NCBI RefSeq assembly: GCF_022605725.1 | Contig: NC_065551.1 | Coordinates: 21,080,001 to 21,144,000 of the forward strand | Source of the DNA: Anthonomus grandis grandis | Lineage: Eukaryota; Arthropoda; Insecta; Coleoptera; Curculionidae | Direction: 5' to 3' | DNA length: 64,000 bases | Shown: in pieces, positions 24,448-38,300 of the stretch | How the letters are laid out: the number at the start of each line of letters is the position of its first letter | How positions within the stretch are numbered: position 1 is the stretch's first letter | Translations under genes and position numbers: made by a program | The notes under the pieces: model-generated | Seen by the model: the letters and a program-made list of their open reading frames with translations, nothing else | The model's database searches: none | What the model was told of the DNA's origin: nothing

Positions 24448-26219
24448 CACATTAACTGCCACGTGAATCAGCCGTGATTCACAATAAAACTATTGTTATT
24501 ATGCCTGTAGCTCGCCGGTGATTCTCAGTAGCCATATAAATCAATGGTAATTTAAAAAGCGCGGCCTGGCGCCTTTCTTTCCACTTTTTTTTATAAGATC
24601 TTTTGGATTATTTTTACGATTTTTTCTAAGCATACCTACTAAATGAATTTTTCTTTTTGGTAACTTGTGAGCCAGCTCCATACTTGTGTAGTAGTTATCT
24701 ACGTAAATGCACCGCCAAAAGTGGTTCGCAAAGGTTCATAAAAACGTTAGTTGGCACGCTTGATCCATCTATTTTTTTCTTGCCACAATATATTTTCAGA
24801 TCATAAGTATATCCTCCTTCAAGACATAATTTCTATAACTTCACGCCGAACTAATGCCGTTTATTCTTGATGTACTGCATGAAAGCCAGCCTTCCACGAA
24901 AAGGAACAAGCGTTTCGTCAACGCATATTTGCTCTTTGGGAATATAGAACTTTTGAAAATTCCCTTTCAGCTGCTCCAAAAGGGGTCCAACTTTGTATAA
25001 TCTATTAGAACTATCAGCATTTTCATTATCTTGAAAATGCCAATTTGCCAACAACAACTCAAACCTATTATATATATTAACCTATATTGGTTTACATAAA
25101 TTTTCTTTTTGGACCAATAGTCTGCCAATTTAGGTGCACGAAGTAAGCCCATCCAAATTTGAAGACCGATAAAAGTTATAATCTCCTCAGGATTAGTACC
25201 TTTCCATTTATTTATACGGGACCATTTTAAAAGTGTTGATTCTTTTTTCTGCGCAGCGAAACGATTAGTTTCCGTCACAATATTACTTACAACATTGTTC
25301 TCCACCATCAGCTTGAAAAAAACCAAGAGGCTTATCAATATGTTGAAATAAGTGATTTACAATATTACTTTCAGGAATATCAACTGAAAAGTTCTTTAGG
25401 TATTGTCCAGTCACTTCTTGCCACATCAATCTTGGAACAAGTTTCTCATCATCTGAACTATCTACCTGAAACTGCTGAATAACTGCGTCTATGGTCTCCG
25501 AAATTCCGTCGTTTTAATTTACGTTTTGGAAAAATGGTGGATCATAGGTTCTGTTAAGAAGTTGCGTACTGGAACCTTCTCCACCAACATCTGGAAATCC
25601 TAATGAAGTGCGCATGTTTATTGTTTTCTTCTTTTTTACTAATGGCTCGTTGCTATTTTCCGAACTACATGAAAATGATAAAGGCGAACTATCAGGTTCA
25701 TATTCATCTGAGGATTCTCCGAAAGGATCGGGCTCTTTATTAGAAAACATCTCTTTCATCAGCTTTTGAAGACGCTGCTGTTCTTTACTATCTTTTCAAA
25801 AAAAAAAATCTAAAATTAGCTTGGAAAACGAGATTTGCGATAAAATCTTACCTTAGTCAATAATAAAGACCGCTAATAAATAAATATCAAAACACACTTT
25901 TTTCAAAACACACACCTTTTCAAAACACAAGTTTTTAGTTCTTTACTGTTTGACTGATCACACACAAATTACGATAAACAACAAGAATAGGCTAGTTTTG
26001 TTTTGAATCAAGTATGATTTACGTGGCCTACTGTGCAATTTTCGTCAGCCAGGCCTTATGAGACATACTTGATTCATGTTCAAAAACACAATTTTTGACA
26101 GGTATTGACAAGTAATTAATTGTGGGTCATCTTTTTTATTATTTTGGAAGTGAAACAAATAAAAAAATAGCTTTTGGCTCGTGGGGTAAAAAAAAAATTG
26201 TATTGTGGCAGTTAACGTG
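24448..26219 (-). mobile_element. piggyBac-like DNA transposon with TTAA target duplication, internally deleted
   Basis: Both ends are intact. TTAA (24444-24447) precedes CACATTAACTGCCAC, and the right end reads GTGGCAGTTAACGTG followed by TTAA (26220-26223). The 15-bp TIRs differ at one position. The left subterminal region holds a hairpin, GTGAATCAgccgTGATTCAC. The transposase reads on the minus strand. TTAA duplication plus this transposase type is diagnostic of the piggyBac superfamily. Element length is 1772 bp, shorter than usual autonomous copies (about 2.3-2.5 kb). Confidence 0.92.
24590..25860 (-). pseudogene. piggyBac-type transposase (PGBD-like) pseudogene
   Basis: The N-terminus starts near 25759 (MKEMFSNKEPDPFGESSDEY), an acidic region typical of the family. 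A stop near 25514 and a frameshift near 25330 follow. The core has TETNRFAAQKK, WKGTNPEEIITFIGLQIWMG and the first catalytic Asp in ICVDETLVPFRGR (24917-24919). The frame breaks after YIKNKRH. The second catalytic Asp is in YVDNYYTSMELAHKL (24697-24699), followed by VGMLRKNRKNNPKD. The sequence then ends close to the left TIR, so the third Asp and the cysteine-rich C-terminal domain are deleted. Several stops confirm it is inactive. Confidence 0.88.
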
Positions 26220-26544
26220 TTAAATGAGATATATTTTTCCTATAAATTAGTATTTAACCATAGTTACCTATTTTTAATTTAGGTCTCATGATGCCGTAAG
26301 ATGAAACGAGTAACTCAATAAATAGATGGAGATTTTGAGTTGAGTGATGAACATTTTGAAATACATCCCAAGATAAATCTAACTTCAATAAATAAATGCA
26401 ATGATCCCTAATAGCATTTTAGTAAGTCATAGTACGTAAGCATACTAAAATCTGTTTTTCCAGATAAAAAAAAATCAGCTTATGCTAATCTGTCCTCTAG
26501 TACGTTGTTTTAATTGAAATTAATTTTTCAGTAAATTAGCGTAC

Positions 26545-26830
26545 CTGGTTTGCAGAAATTTTTAGCGGAGGCGCCCCAAGGGGTACGGGAGATCGTCTGA
26601 ATACTGAGGGGTCGGCCGGTTGGCACACGCAGGCCAGCATCCTATTTATTTTTGCCCATCCATTTTGAATGCCTTCAAATGGACGGGTCCGACTGCTGAA
26701 ATTTTATATGAATACGGGTCGCCACTTAAACGAGGGTTATTTAAACAATAAACAAACAAACGGACTGTATAAAATTGATTAAAACCTCGGTCGGTATTAG
26801 CTTTTTATTACAGAGTCGGGTTAATAATAC
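26545..26830. other. GC-richer non-repetitive block
   Basis: Just right of the piggyBac relic, with 'gcggaggcgccccaaggggt' and 'gaggggtcggccggttggc'. No open frame of note. It could be a conserved noncoding element or a fragment of an unrecognised transposon. Confidence 0.3.
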
Positions 26831-28310
26831 ATTTATTAAGGTTGTATGGACCCTAAGTTCCTAAATTTCGTAAATATTTAGGTATATTTTGGTAAAAGTT
26901 CTATAACTTTTGTTAGAATTTTAAATTAAAATCTTAAATCCATATATTTGCTTCTATTAAAATTGTTGCATTTTTATTGTCAGATATATTAAAAAAATTA
27001 AATTACACAATAAAAGTTAAATTTAAATATGATAGATATAGTCAGATTTTATTGGTATATTTTTGGCATTAATTTTGTCACGGGTGTTTGGAAGGAGAAA
27101 TTAGAATCTACCTACCGACAGCGGTATTATAAAAAGTCTTGGCCTGAGGAAGAGAGGTACTGAAAATCTTTTGGATATTTCTAAAATTTTTTTTTGTTTC
27201 CTCTGGTGGCTGTATTTAAGCTAGTAATTTGGTATTTTCTTAACAGTGTATTTTTAAATGTTTATATTTGATTCCTCTCTGACTAGTATTTAAGATTTTT
27301 TTTTCGATTTCAACCCCTACCAGGCTTATGTGATACTTAAAGCCTATTGCATTTTTTCATGTTCAATTTATTGCTATGAAAATAAATGAAATTTTAGTTA
27401 GTAATTCCTTGAAAGGAAATCCGGAGGGTAGCAATCAGAATTGGCAAGAGCATAAATGAAATAAGAAATTAGAGAAAAAAGAAATTAGATTTAACGAAGT
27501 ATTAATTTTGTCTTTTAATTCATTATAGCCTTTCCTTATTTAAGTCTATTGGATTGTGCTCTGGTGTGTACATTATGTGTAGTAAAACTCTTTCGAAAAA
27601 GTTTTTTTACACATATCTTATTTTTGAATTAATACATTTTTGTTTAATTATTAGGACACTGGCTTCAGTGTCAAGTCCTCAAAGAGTGCTTGAAAAGAGT
27701 AAAACTTGAGTTTTCTCAAGAGTCAAATAATTTTCAAGACATACTTTTAAGTCATAATCAAAGGCTTCATATTTTTTATATTTGTTATTCCTCAAACTGT
27801 AATTCAGTAATTTAATGTAGATTCTACTAGAGCTAAATATACAAAATAAATATATTGCACGAAAATTTAAGGACGTATTCCTTGGCTCAAAATATTGAAA
27901 AAAAGTTCCGATAAATCTATGTCCGAAAATGGATATAAAATACCGAAAATAATAAAATAATAAACAAAAATAAAAAGTAAACTTAAAAAAAAATGTGAGA
28001 ACTTTCATTTAGTTTTTGTTGACAAAGAAAAACATATATATGCATCGTTCGTACATCAAAAAGAGTGCAAGAAAAAAAGTCGATTCTCGGTCAAAATTGA
28101 AATACACTCTTTTTTCAAGTTTTTATTATTAACATTGCTGCATTTTTGTAATCGTTATCAGTAAATAAAATATTAGTTTGTTAAATGCTGATAGGTGACT
28201 TATAACTGTATTAAAATTTATAGTGACTTCTCCATACTTAACAGTTTTTTTAATTTTTCATTTCAAATGAATTACAGTAACAGAGAAATGAAATGTGTAT
28301 TTATATGCAT
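26831..28310. other. AT-rich DNA, nothing recognised
   Basis: The minus-strand frame of 109 codons at 27679-28008 is rich in Phe, Tyr, Leu, Lys and Asn, as expected for translated AT-rich noncoding DNA. It has no domain. Confidence 0.45.
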
Positions 28311-28319
28311 TATAAATCT

Positions 28320-29335
28320 GAATTTTGTGTAGGGTATTGCGAACGGCAATGTTTACAAAGCAAGGCGTATTTACGAAGAAAGATTTCCGAATTGTGCTAT
28401 TTCACATAGTCAAATGTTTATTCGCTTCCATTACGGACATGGTAAAAATGACATGAAGAAAACAATCAACGACCTCGTACAGATGCAACTGTAGAAGCAT
28501 AAGAGACAGTGTTAAACCAAATTAATTAGGACCCTACAACAAGTACAAGAAAGATTGCTACAGCACTAAATATTAGTCAATCGACAGTCTCCAGAATAGT
28601 GAAGATCGAACTCTTCTATCCCTACTATTTACCAGCGAGTGAAAGCACTTTTACCCGGTGATTTTCCTCAAAGACTAGCATTTCGTCGATGGTTACAACA
28701 AAAAATAAAAAAAAATCCTCAGTTCATGGTAAGAGTATTACTCACAGATGAAGCAAATTTCTTAAAAAATGCAATTATGAATTTTCACATAAATCACATA
28801 TGGGTACAAAAATCCGCGCGGAATTATTGAAAGTCGGCACCAGCAATAATCTTCGGTTAGAGTATGGTGTTTAGTGTATAATTAACTTGATGGTCCGTTT
28901 TTTTTACCGAAAGGATAAACTGGAGATGTTTATTGGCATTTTCTCGATGGGAAACTGCCTGCATTAATAGAAGAAGTTCCTCTTGAGCTAAGATATCAAA
29001 TGTATTTTATGCACCATGGTGCTCCAGCGCACTTAAGCTTAATTGCTCAAGAAAATTTAGATAGAAAATATCCCAATCGCTGATAGGCCGCGGAGGAGAC
29101 AACCGTGGGCTGCGCGATCGCCCGACTTAAACTCATTAGACTTTTTTCTTTGGGGTTACCTAAAACACTTGAAAATGTTGAAAAGTTAAGAATTAGGATA
29201 GTAGCAAGTTCAATCGCAACAATTCAAAGTACAACAGACATTTGTAAATGAGTGCGTCAATCAATGGTTCGTAGGGTAGGTGCTTCCATTGAAGATAGAG
29301 GGCAACACTTTCGACAACTTTTATAACCTCTGCTC
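28320..29335 (+). pseudogene. Mariner-like transposase pseudogene (DUF4817 / IS630-Tc1-mariner group)
   Basis: The start GIANGNVYKARRIYEERFPN matches the DUF4817 helix-turn-helix region found in one insect mariner-like group. Further on are VRVLLTDEANF (first catalytic Asp, 28747-28749), NHIWVQKSARNY, and then MHHGAPAHLSL, where relatives have HDGAPAH: the second Asp is His (29015-29017). A frameshift occurs near 29090-29110, after which the third Asp is kept in ARSPDLNSLDFFLWGYLK. The C-terminus (SMVRRVGASIEDRGQHFRQLL) ends at a TAA near 29324. There are at least four stops or shifts. The element may extend to about 29700, where 'acgccctgtatctcc' resembles a mariner terminal region; the left end is not defined. 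Confidence 0.82.
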
Positions 29336-29990
29336 CTAGTGCTTTACGTCATTTTAATCACTTTGCCCTTTTGTAAAAACCTTTGATTTTATAAGAAATG
29401 AATTGAATAAATAAAAATGCTGTTTTCATTGGTGTATTTAAAAACTCAAAATGTGATACGTAGGGTCCTCTATTAGTGTCTATCAAAATATTTAAATTTA
29501 GATTAATTAGAATTTAAATTTAAATTTAGCACCTTAGAGAATCTCCCTATACCTAATTTCATATGGTTATTCTCGTTTACTTTCAAATTATTTAGAAAAA
29601 ATAAAAATAAAACTAGCATTTTAACGCCCTGTATCTCCATTTTTTTCGAACAGGTTTATAGGAAGTTTTTCCAATATGTTGACCCAAGAATACGCCTTTA
29701 AATTTTTGTGACATCATGTATTAATAATATTACTATTAAAATCTTTATTGGTTTCCCAAAAGGCCATCGACCGAAGTCCTCCAGCCAAGCCTTTACAATT
29801 ATATACAATATTTACAGCACGTAGTATGAAACTAACTGACTATTACTTGTGTAAAAAAAATCTTTAATTTCTATTTAATTTTAAAAAGAATTAGGGTTTT
29901 GTAACTGTTGTAGTTTTTAAAATATGGAATCTGTACCTACAATTTTTGCTCTTTTCTGTTTTTCATAGTGGCTCTAGTTTCTATAGGATG
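29336..29990. other. 3' flank of the mariner relic, no gene
   Basis: AT-rich sequence with a terminal-repeat-like block near 29627-29700. Otherwise unassigned. Confidence 0.35.
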
Positions 29991-29999
29991 TTATGGTAC

Positions 30000-32300
30000 C
30001 TTAAAGCAAATTTCGTGCTCAGCTGGTTTATCAGTTAACTCAATTCCTGTTCTCTGATATAGCTGTTTGTTTCTTGAACTGAAAAGTGAATTTTAAGGGG
30101 GTGTCGCATTTTTGTTATTGCTTGCGAGCTGAAGTTTCTACAGTTTTCTTATAGCACATGGTTTAAGATTAAGACATATTACGTAGCCATATTCTAGCAT
30201 AGGTTAGTCTACAATAGGTATGTAGATTGATTAGTGAATTTCGAGGCCGTTTTAATATTAATTCCATGATTCTTGTAGGTTAATGCTTGTAAATGCTTTG
30301 CGAATCCATTCCCAAATATTTAGCGGTTAACGTTGGTCTGGTCGGTTAGGTGTTTTAGGTTACCCAAGGGAAGTTGCTAGGTTTAAATTAGTTATAAAGT
30401 TAGTAAATAGGTGGTATTGATATTTTAATGGATTTGAAGTTCGCAATTTTCGAGACCAGACCTTAATTTGTTGAGAATTTTGTTGAAGATTAGTGGCAGC
30501 TCCTGAACTGAATTTTGCATGTGTAATTAATACGATGTTATTAATTTCCCGATGACACAGCAAGATATATTTATTCGTATCCATATAAGCAATGTCTTCA
30601 GTTATGTAAATTATACAATATTGGTAATACAGGTGAATCCTGTGTTATTCCTTGTTAAAGCTCTAAGGCTCCCTATGCCCAGATATTGTCAAATGCTTTT
30701 CCACGTCCAAAAAAAGTGCTCCTGATAAGTTCTGATGTTTAGCTGTTTCGGTGTTTGAAGTTAATATATTTATTTTGATAGTTTATACGTTAACAATTTG
30801 TTTTAGCTTATAAATTTTATGAGTCAGTTTTATAATTTTAGTTGATACATATTAAGTGTGTGAGTTTTAATTAAGATTTGCGTAGATTATAACTCCAAGG
30901 TATCTGATTCCAATTTGTTTAAATTTTTAGATTGCTTTTAAAATGAGCATAGTTCAAACATTGATCTTAATTTACAGTCAAGTTTTCCAGAAAACTAGAT
31001 TATAGCGCCTTGTGACCGAAAAGCAGACAAATTACGGATTTGTACATATTTATTGATAAATAATTAAAATCAAACCAGGTCTTAATCTTTCTTATGGAAA
31101 TTGCTGCTTTCTGTCGTATACTCCTAATAGCTTCCTTTACCGTGTCATCTGCGAAGCAAATTACTTCTTGCTCGCAATCAAATCAAATTAAGCAAGTCAT
31201 TTACAAATCTACCGGACAAGATTTACTCAATGTATTATTAATTTTTACTCTTTGAGTTTTTTTACTTATGCAGGACTTAAACAGCCTATTGGCAGTACCC
31301 CGAATTCCTATTTTGTACAATTTGTCAAGCGAGATACGATCATATTGTGAGACGACGAGAAGAATACGATCTGATATAGTGTGAAATACAATGTTTTGTA
31401 AACAGATTCTGTAAGTGAAAAAACGATTATCAGTAACTAATTCACTTACATTATTATCTCGTTGAGATTTGTTTGAAATTGTTAATTTAATTTCCTTGAT
31501 TTTGTTCTGGGTCACTTCTTTACCTACTGTATAAGAAACTCTTTAGGCTTCTAGTCATTTCAATATCTGAGTTTCTTCTTTTCTTGCTTCATTAATTATT
31601 GAATTTATATAAATCTTTTTCCTTTTTAATACTTTTCTGGTTGATAATTTTCCATATGTGTTTAGGATTATTTTCTTCTAGTTCTTTAAAATAATATTCG
31701 TTTTTTGCTAATTTAATTAACGTGCCTAATCGGTAAGTTCTAAAATTATATAAATAAATCACAAATGGAGAAATAACGGTTTTTTTGTTTTTTTGTCTTA
31801 CTAAAAAGTAAATCAACTAGACTCTGCGCTGTCCATAGTTTTATTTTACGTAGCTTATTTGTTTTGCATCACTAAAGTATTTTTTAAGCTTGTTAACAAA
31901 TAGTTTACATAAATATTAACATTACTAGTTTTAGAGATATCCTCCCAATGTTTATTTTTATATCTATTGTTTAATAAGTTGGAATTGATTTTATGATTTT
32001 TCATGAACATTTTCCTTTTCGATTAGACGAATATTTAATACTATGAGATAGTGGTCTGATAAAGCAATGTATAATATTATAGCATCAACTTCTGATAAAT
32101 TATATAAACTCCTTACAGAGTAATGATCAAGACATGAGGGTTGTTGTAAGTTTATTGATTTGACTATTTCGGCTATGCGATTGTAAAATATTTAAAGATT
32201 CGACAATTAAGTTTTAATAAGTTTAAACACGCACAATTATTTCAATATTAATGTTTGAAGATATTTTTGTGGAACATAGATCGTTAAGATCTACTAAAAA
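30000..32300 (-). mobile_element. LINE relic (Jockey/CR1-like) with endonuclease tail and RT
   Basis: On the minus strand, from right to left: an endonuclease C-terminal part at about 32290-31980 (INLQQPSCLDHYSVRSL, IALSDHYLIVLNIRL, with the conserved SDH); a linker at 31816-31592 (YRLGTLIKLAKNEYYFKELE, then HIWKIINQKS); an RT palm at about 31340-31200 (LDKLYKIGIRGTANRLFKSC, QRVKINNTLSKSCPVDL); and the active site FADDT at 31143-31154. RT thumb-like sequence then fades below 31000, and I cannot place the 3' end precisely. The segment with the GVPQG motif is lost between the palm blocks. Non-functional. Confidence 0.75.
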
Positions 32301-35300
32301 ACTATATTATTTAAAGATGATAGCCTGTATGTACCCGTTATACTTACATCTAGCCTATTTTAATTTACAATCGTCCTAATAAATTAACTGTTACCAATAG
32401 TTAGTTATAAATTCGCTTTTCCTTACACACTCACTCCTAATATATAAAATAAACCCATCACTTATGTTAATTTGACTATTATTATAAAAATAGTGAAATC
32501 CGGGAATTTAAACATTGTTTTAATTGAAAATTGAATCGTTTTTCATATCGCGTTACATCAACTTAACATTTTTTGAGTTTAAGTATAATAAGAGACTTTT
32601 CAATCTTAAAAACTTCTTGTTTTTATTAGCATTCAGATGTTATAAATGTATATATAAATGGCTAGCTAAGCTCTTTATAAAAATACATCATAATGCCATT
32701 TTGGGTTATGTATACAATTTTAGAATAAATTATGAAAAGTCCTCTTCAGCTGTGATGTTTAAAAATTGTTTTAATAAATAATTAGCATGGTAAAATTCAA
32801 ATACAATTTTTAAGGAGATATGGTAAATACAATTGGTTTGAAAGTTTCTTTTAATGAGGAATAATATAAAGAGAGGAAAAATAGAGTGAATCGTTTTTTA
32901 AAAATCAACAGGACTAAAAAGTTTAGGTGTAGTAGAAATTTTATGAAAATTAGAAACAAATTTTAAAATCATTAGATTTATTTAAAATTAAAAAAATATT
33001 ATACAAAAGACACGTGCATTCTCTGCTGAAAAATACATTTTAAACTACACCAAAAACACATTAGGATGTAAATTTTTTTAAGTGAATATATAAATAAACA
33101 TAAAACTAACCAATCTACAAAACCTAAGTCTTTATAGAGAAATGCAGACCATAGCCGTTTAACTTATGCATAAAATTGATTTTAAATTTGGTATAAACGA
33201 TTGTCTAAACCGGAGCAGAAGTTTTGTAATTATTAATTTAGGTTAATGAACTATTATAACTTTTAATGGGCTTTTTCAACTAAAAATTCAATAGAAACTT
33301 TTACAGGCAGTCTATCTTCCTAGATGATAATAAATTAATTAATCCAATAAAAATGTGGGTATTTTATACTCCAGTAACTGATATTTTAAATAAAATAATA
33401 AAATTAATAATGATTTTTTTAATCGTTATTGTATCATACCATCAAGTTCGTCAAATATTTCAAAAATTCTTACATACACTTGCAATTTCTGCTAAAAAAT
33501 AAATTCCAAATTACACTAAAAACCCATTGGGATTCCGTTGATTTTAAGTATGCATTTAAACGTTCATAAAACTAACCAGTTACGCTTCTTATAAAATAAG
33601 CTATTTAGGTTATGCATAAAATAAATTTAGCAAAGCTTATACCAGATACGAGTAAAAGCTTTAAAAGTATTTTTGGATTTTTATTAATAGTACTAAAATG
33701 AGAAAATTCTTTTTGGGGTGTATCGAAATATTTGAGGCATAAAATGAAAAATTTCTTCTTTTTATTAAACATAAAACTTTGACTAAAGCTGAATTCTTAG
33801 AGAACTTTATCATTCAATTATGCAGTAAAACTTTATAAATTAGTTACATAGATTATATTTTTCTCTAAAGTCTAAGATCTTTAAAGTTTTCCTATATTCA
33901 ATAAATATCTAGGAAAATTAGTTTATCGAAAGAAGACTAAATATTAAGTAACTTAAAGTTCATCGTGACATTAAAGTTATGCAGACTGAAGTTTCAGGTG
34001 CTTAGGAGTTTTTTAATTTTATTAAAAAGTTTGGTCAATTAATGACAAAACTTTTTTTGCTTATAAAGAATAATTTCATATAATACATTCATAGCGATAA
34101 TTTTACTATAGTTTTAAAACAAACAATTTTTATTAAATTATTTTAATAGTTAGTTATAATACTTTTTTATATTTAACTAGAAGTAGCACCAAGTTACATA
34201 GGAATAATTTTTTACTAAATAGGTAGATTTTATTTATTGGAAATAAAATAAAAATAAGAAAAGTATGTATGGACCTAAATTGTAAATAAATAAATATACA
34301 CACAAGTAGACAGAAGTAAAAAGTATTTAATTATAAATAGTACGCATTTAAAACTAATTTATTATTAAATTACAAAACGAAAATATTCTTCCTTTAAATT
34401 AAAACAAATTATTTTATTCCACATTTTATAATTAGTTTAAATAAATAATTAGTTTTATATATAAACTTTAATAATTTTACGCTTCTTTTTGTATTTTTGA
34501 TATTTGAGCAGTTTTAGCTTTACATACTAGTAATAAACTAATTATATTTAGAATTTATTTTAAAAAAAATGTGACATCCTTGTAATAAATGCATCAAAAA
34601 ATAAAACGTTGTTATTTAAATACTCCTTAAAATAAATAAGGTACAAAATACCATATAATCATAAGTATTGGGACAATGGAAGAAAATATCGAAATGTTAA
34701 AAATTCCATCTACTATGAATAAATAAATAAAATTCAAAGAAACAAGAAAAATATAAAGATGATAGTGAGAGAGATTTTTAATCAGCAGAAGATAAACATA
34801 ATATAAAAGAGAAAGTAAAATTTGAAAAAAAAACCATAAAAGACACAAACAAATTCAGCCAAAATTTTGCATTAAGGAACTCATTTTATAAATAAAAAAC
34901 CATAAATTGTTTTCAGCATTTTTTAATATTTTTGACATTTTATCTTCATACATAATTATTAAACTGACCATTTCTAGTATTTGTAAAAAAAACTGGATAA
35001 TACCTATTTAAGTTATGCATTAAAAAATGAAACGATCTCGTTTAAATATTGTTAAATATCACGATGATGTAAAATCCCATAAGATTTAAAGCATTTCATT
35101 CAAATTAAAAAAATATATATATAAAAAAGATTGAAACGAAAAGTTATAATAAAAAAAATATTCGAATACACATTAAAAAAAATAGATAAATTTAAAGTAA
35201 AGTAAAGTCTAATAGAAAGTAAAAATGAAAATAATAAATTGGCTACTATATTGTTAAAAACTGTGCGACTATACATTAAATTTATAAGAAAACGTAGACC

Positions 35301-38300
35301 ATATCTTTAATAAAATTAAATACTTCAAGAGGTAAATAAGGTGCAAATTGCAATAAAGTTCATATATTATTAAATTTATAGGCTTTAATATCGTTTTAAA
35401 GTTACCCGAATATTTTAAAGATGAGCACTACGTTTCTTATAAAGCTATTTTTTGTCTTCTTTTTTCTATTTTACGCCGTGTCGTCCGTTTTAATAAATTT
35501 AAGGCAGCGACAACGGAGAAAATCGTTGGCGAATAAAAAAGGATAAAATGTGAGTTAAACCCGGGCACAACTCTCTTTTAAGGAGCTATTATAAGACCGG
35601 TAATGACGGCTGTTTTAAACACCCTTAACTTTCTTTTATATAATTAGGTTTAAGATATAAAAACCACTCTTTTATTCTTGAAGTATATAACAGAATTAAT
35701 TTATTAATTTCTTAAACGTAATTCGTCTAATGAAAATGGTTCCCTAATAAGCTCTTAGTATTAATGTATTAGCCCGATCCCATAACAATGATACATAATT
35801 CAAAACCTCACTTTCCTTTTAGGTTGATTAATTATATTTAAAATGTTGTGGTATATTAATGAGTTTGGGGTCCCTTTTGTTCTCAAGAGATTGTTTTATT
35901 ACTATAATTTCAATATTTTGTAGATTAATTAGTAGAAGCTCTTAACTAAAAATGATTTACAGTTTAAAAAAGCGTCAATCAGTTATTAAATTACCATGAT
36001 TTTTTGACTAAGTATAAATATTAACAAAACACTCAATAATAAATATATAATGATAAGCCAGCAAAAAAGGGCTAAATATAAATTTACTTTAAGAGGAGAG
36101 AATCCGGAAAAAGTAATTCACATATTTAAAGCACTTAGGAAATTGGAAACTAAACGTGTAGCCAGGGCACAAAGAAAGTAATTCAAATTTATTTTATCGC
36201 CTGGCCTCAGGTGAGGAGGAAATTCATACATTTCTGTTGCAAATTTGTTAGAAATCGTCTTTTTTATATTACTACAATAGAGCTCAGTTAGTAAAGAACA
36301 TCTTCTAAAGTTACTCACTTTTCCAAGCTCATATTTTATATTTAACAAATAGAAAAACCAGTTTCAAAGCTAGAAATAAAACGGTTTTTAAGCTAAAAAT
36401 GTCTTTAGAAATCGAAACTTTTTATCTGAATGATATACGATATTACCTTGGCGGTCTAATGACTAAGAATCTACCGACCGCTAGCTCCAAAATTATTTTG
36501 TTCTCGAATAAATTACGAGAGTAATAGTCCTCATAGAAAACGATAATAATGATTAAGTATTAAAGTTTTATTAACTTTAATAAAATATTAAGACTAATAT
36601 GCCTCTCGCCCTTAAACAGTCTAAAATTATGCTTAAACTTAATTTAATAAAAGTATTAAGAAGTTCTTATTGCTATATTTTAATGGATTTTTTAACCATA
36701 TTTTATAGTCCTACGTCAGCGGTTTTTTTGAGTGTGGCAGCCCAAAATATATTACAGCTGGCGGGGCTTATATTTGAAAAATGAGAAAAACAAGAGCAAT
36801 TTATATTAAAATTAGTATTCATTTTAAATTATAATAAAATATTTAATATATGGGATTTAAATACCAAAATTAAACTAGTCCGACGTATATCCTAGCCATT
36901 TAAATTATGCATAATTTTTTTTAAATACACATTTTAAACATAAATCTTTATTGTGATGCCCTTGTTTATTTGAGTTATGCATTATATACCAAAATAGGAA
37001 AATACATACAATAATAAGTGTATATATAAAAATATGACAAGCATCTACATATGACCTGCAGCTGTATATTTTAAATTTAAATATATATAAGAGATTCCTT
37101 TACTAAGACTTTAAATCCGCAACAATCTTTCAATAACATTTCTCTGGTGAAAGCTCACATCGAAATTCGTTTGATGTCGTCTTCCTTTTCCTCCCTTTCC
37201 TTAAAATTTCTACAATTGTAAAAGGATATTGTGTTTCTATTGTAAGATTTTCATACTACCGAGGCAAACAAACAAATATTTTTCTATAAAAACAATTTAG
37301 AAAAATATAAATTCTGGAATGAAAAGCGTCCCGAAGAAAGCGCTGAAATTAAAGAGCTCTTTTTAAGAATTCATTTACATTTTTTAAAATAATGAAACCG
37401 AAAAGTTGGATTTTTCTGCAATATTAAATAGAAAATATTATTGAAACTTTCTGTTAACATTTACAAATTTTCTTTTTATTAGAGGCAAGGCAATTAAATA
37501 AATTTAAGTAGGTTTCTTTATATTCCGACGACAAATTTAGTTTTCAATTTTCCAAGTGCCTTGAATTTGCAAATAACTTTGTTGAATAAATTTACGTTCA
37601 AACTAGTAACATTTTATGTTCCTCTTAAATAAACAATAAGAAATAATCGACTTTGACTTAAGAATAATTTAAGAAAAAAATTCAATATAATTATAACACT
37701 ACAACAATTATTATCCATTTAGTAAAATTTGATAAGGACTAAATAAGTGAATTTTTATTTTTTTATCTCTTTTGAATAAACATATTAATTCAAAACTGGT
37801 TAACTGTGTCATTCTTAAGGAAATATGTTCTATGACCAGTTAACTTATGCATATAATTGACTAATTTTAATATTTCTAGAGCAAAGTAAGACGACAAGTA
37901 AGCCTTTTCTACACAATTTAAGGAAGAAGTTTTTATACAAATTAATGCTAGAAATGTAATAAATTCTCTGCACATCTGAGATAAAGCAATCAAATAAATT
38001 TAAATTTCTTTGTGCTTTGGCGACAAATTTAGTTCCAATTTCCTAAGTGCCCTAAAGAGGCAAATTTCTTCCCTCTGGATTTTCTTGCCATTTGTTTAAT
38101 TTAAGTAATTCAATATAGAATACTTTGCATAAATTATGAATATATTATTTAAACGTTGTTTATCAAAAAAGCAAAATGTTCAAATGTAACACTTTCCATA
38201 AATTAATATAATTCTTTGGGTAAGAATTAAGAGAAAAGTTCCCCCGACTAAAATTTAATTAGCCAACGTAGAAACTCAATTTCCAAAGTACAATCGAACT

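Noticed and set aside
27679..28008. A 109-codon minus-strand frame.
   Set aside because: Composition typical of translated AT-rich DNA, no conserved domain.
34627..34848. A hydrophobic minus-strand frame suggesting a membrane protein.
   Set aside because: Phe/Leu/Ile/Tyr-rich translation is expected from AT-rich noncoding DNA; there is no start context, partner exon or motif.
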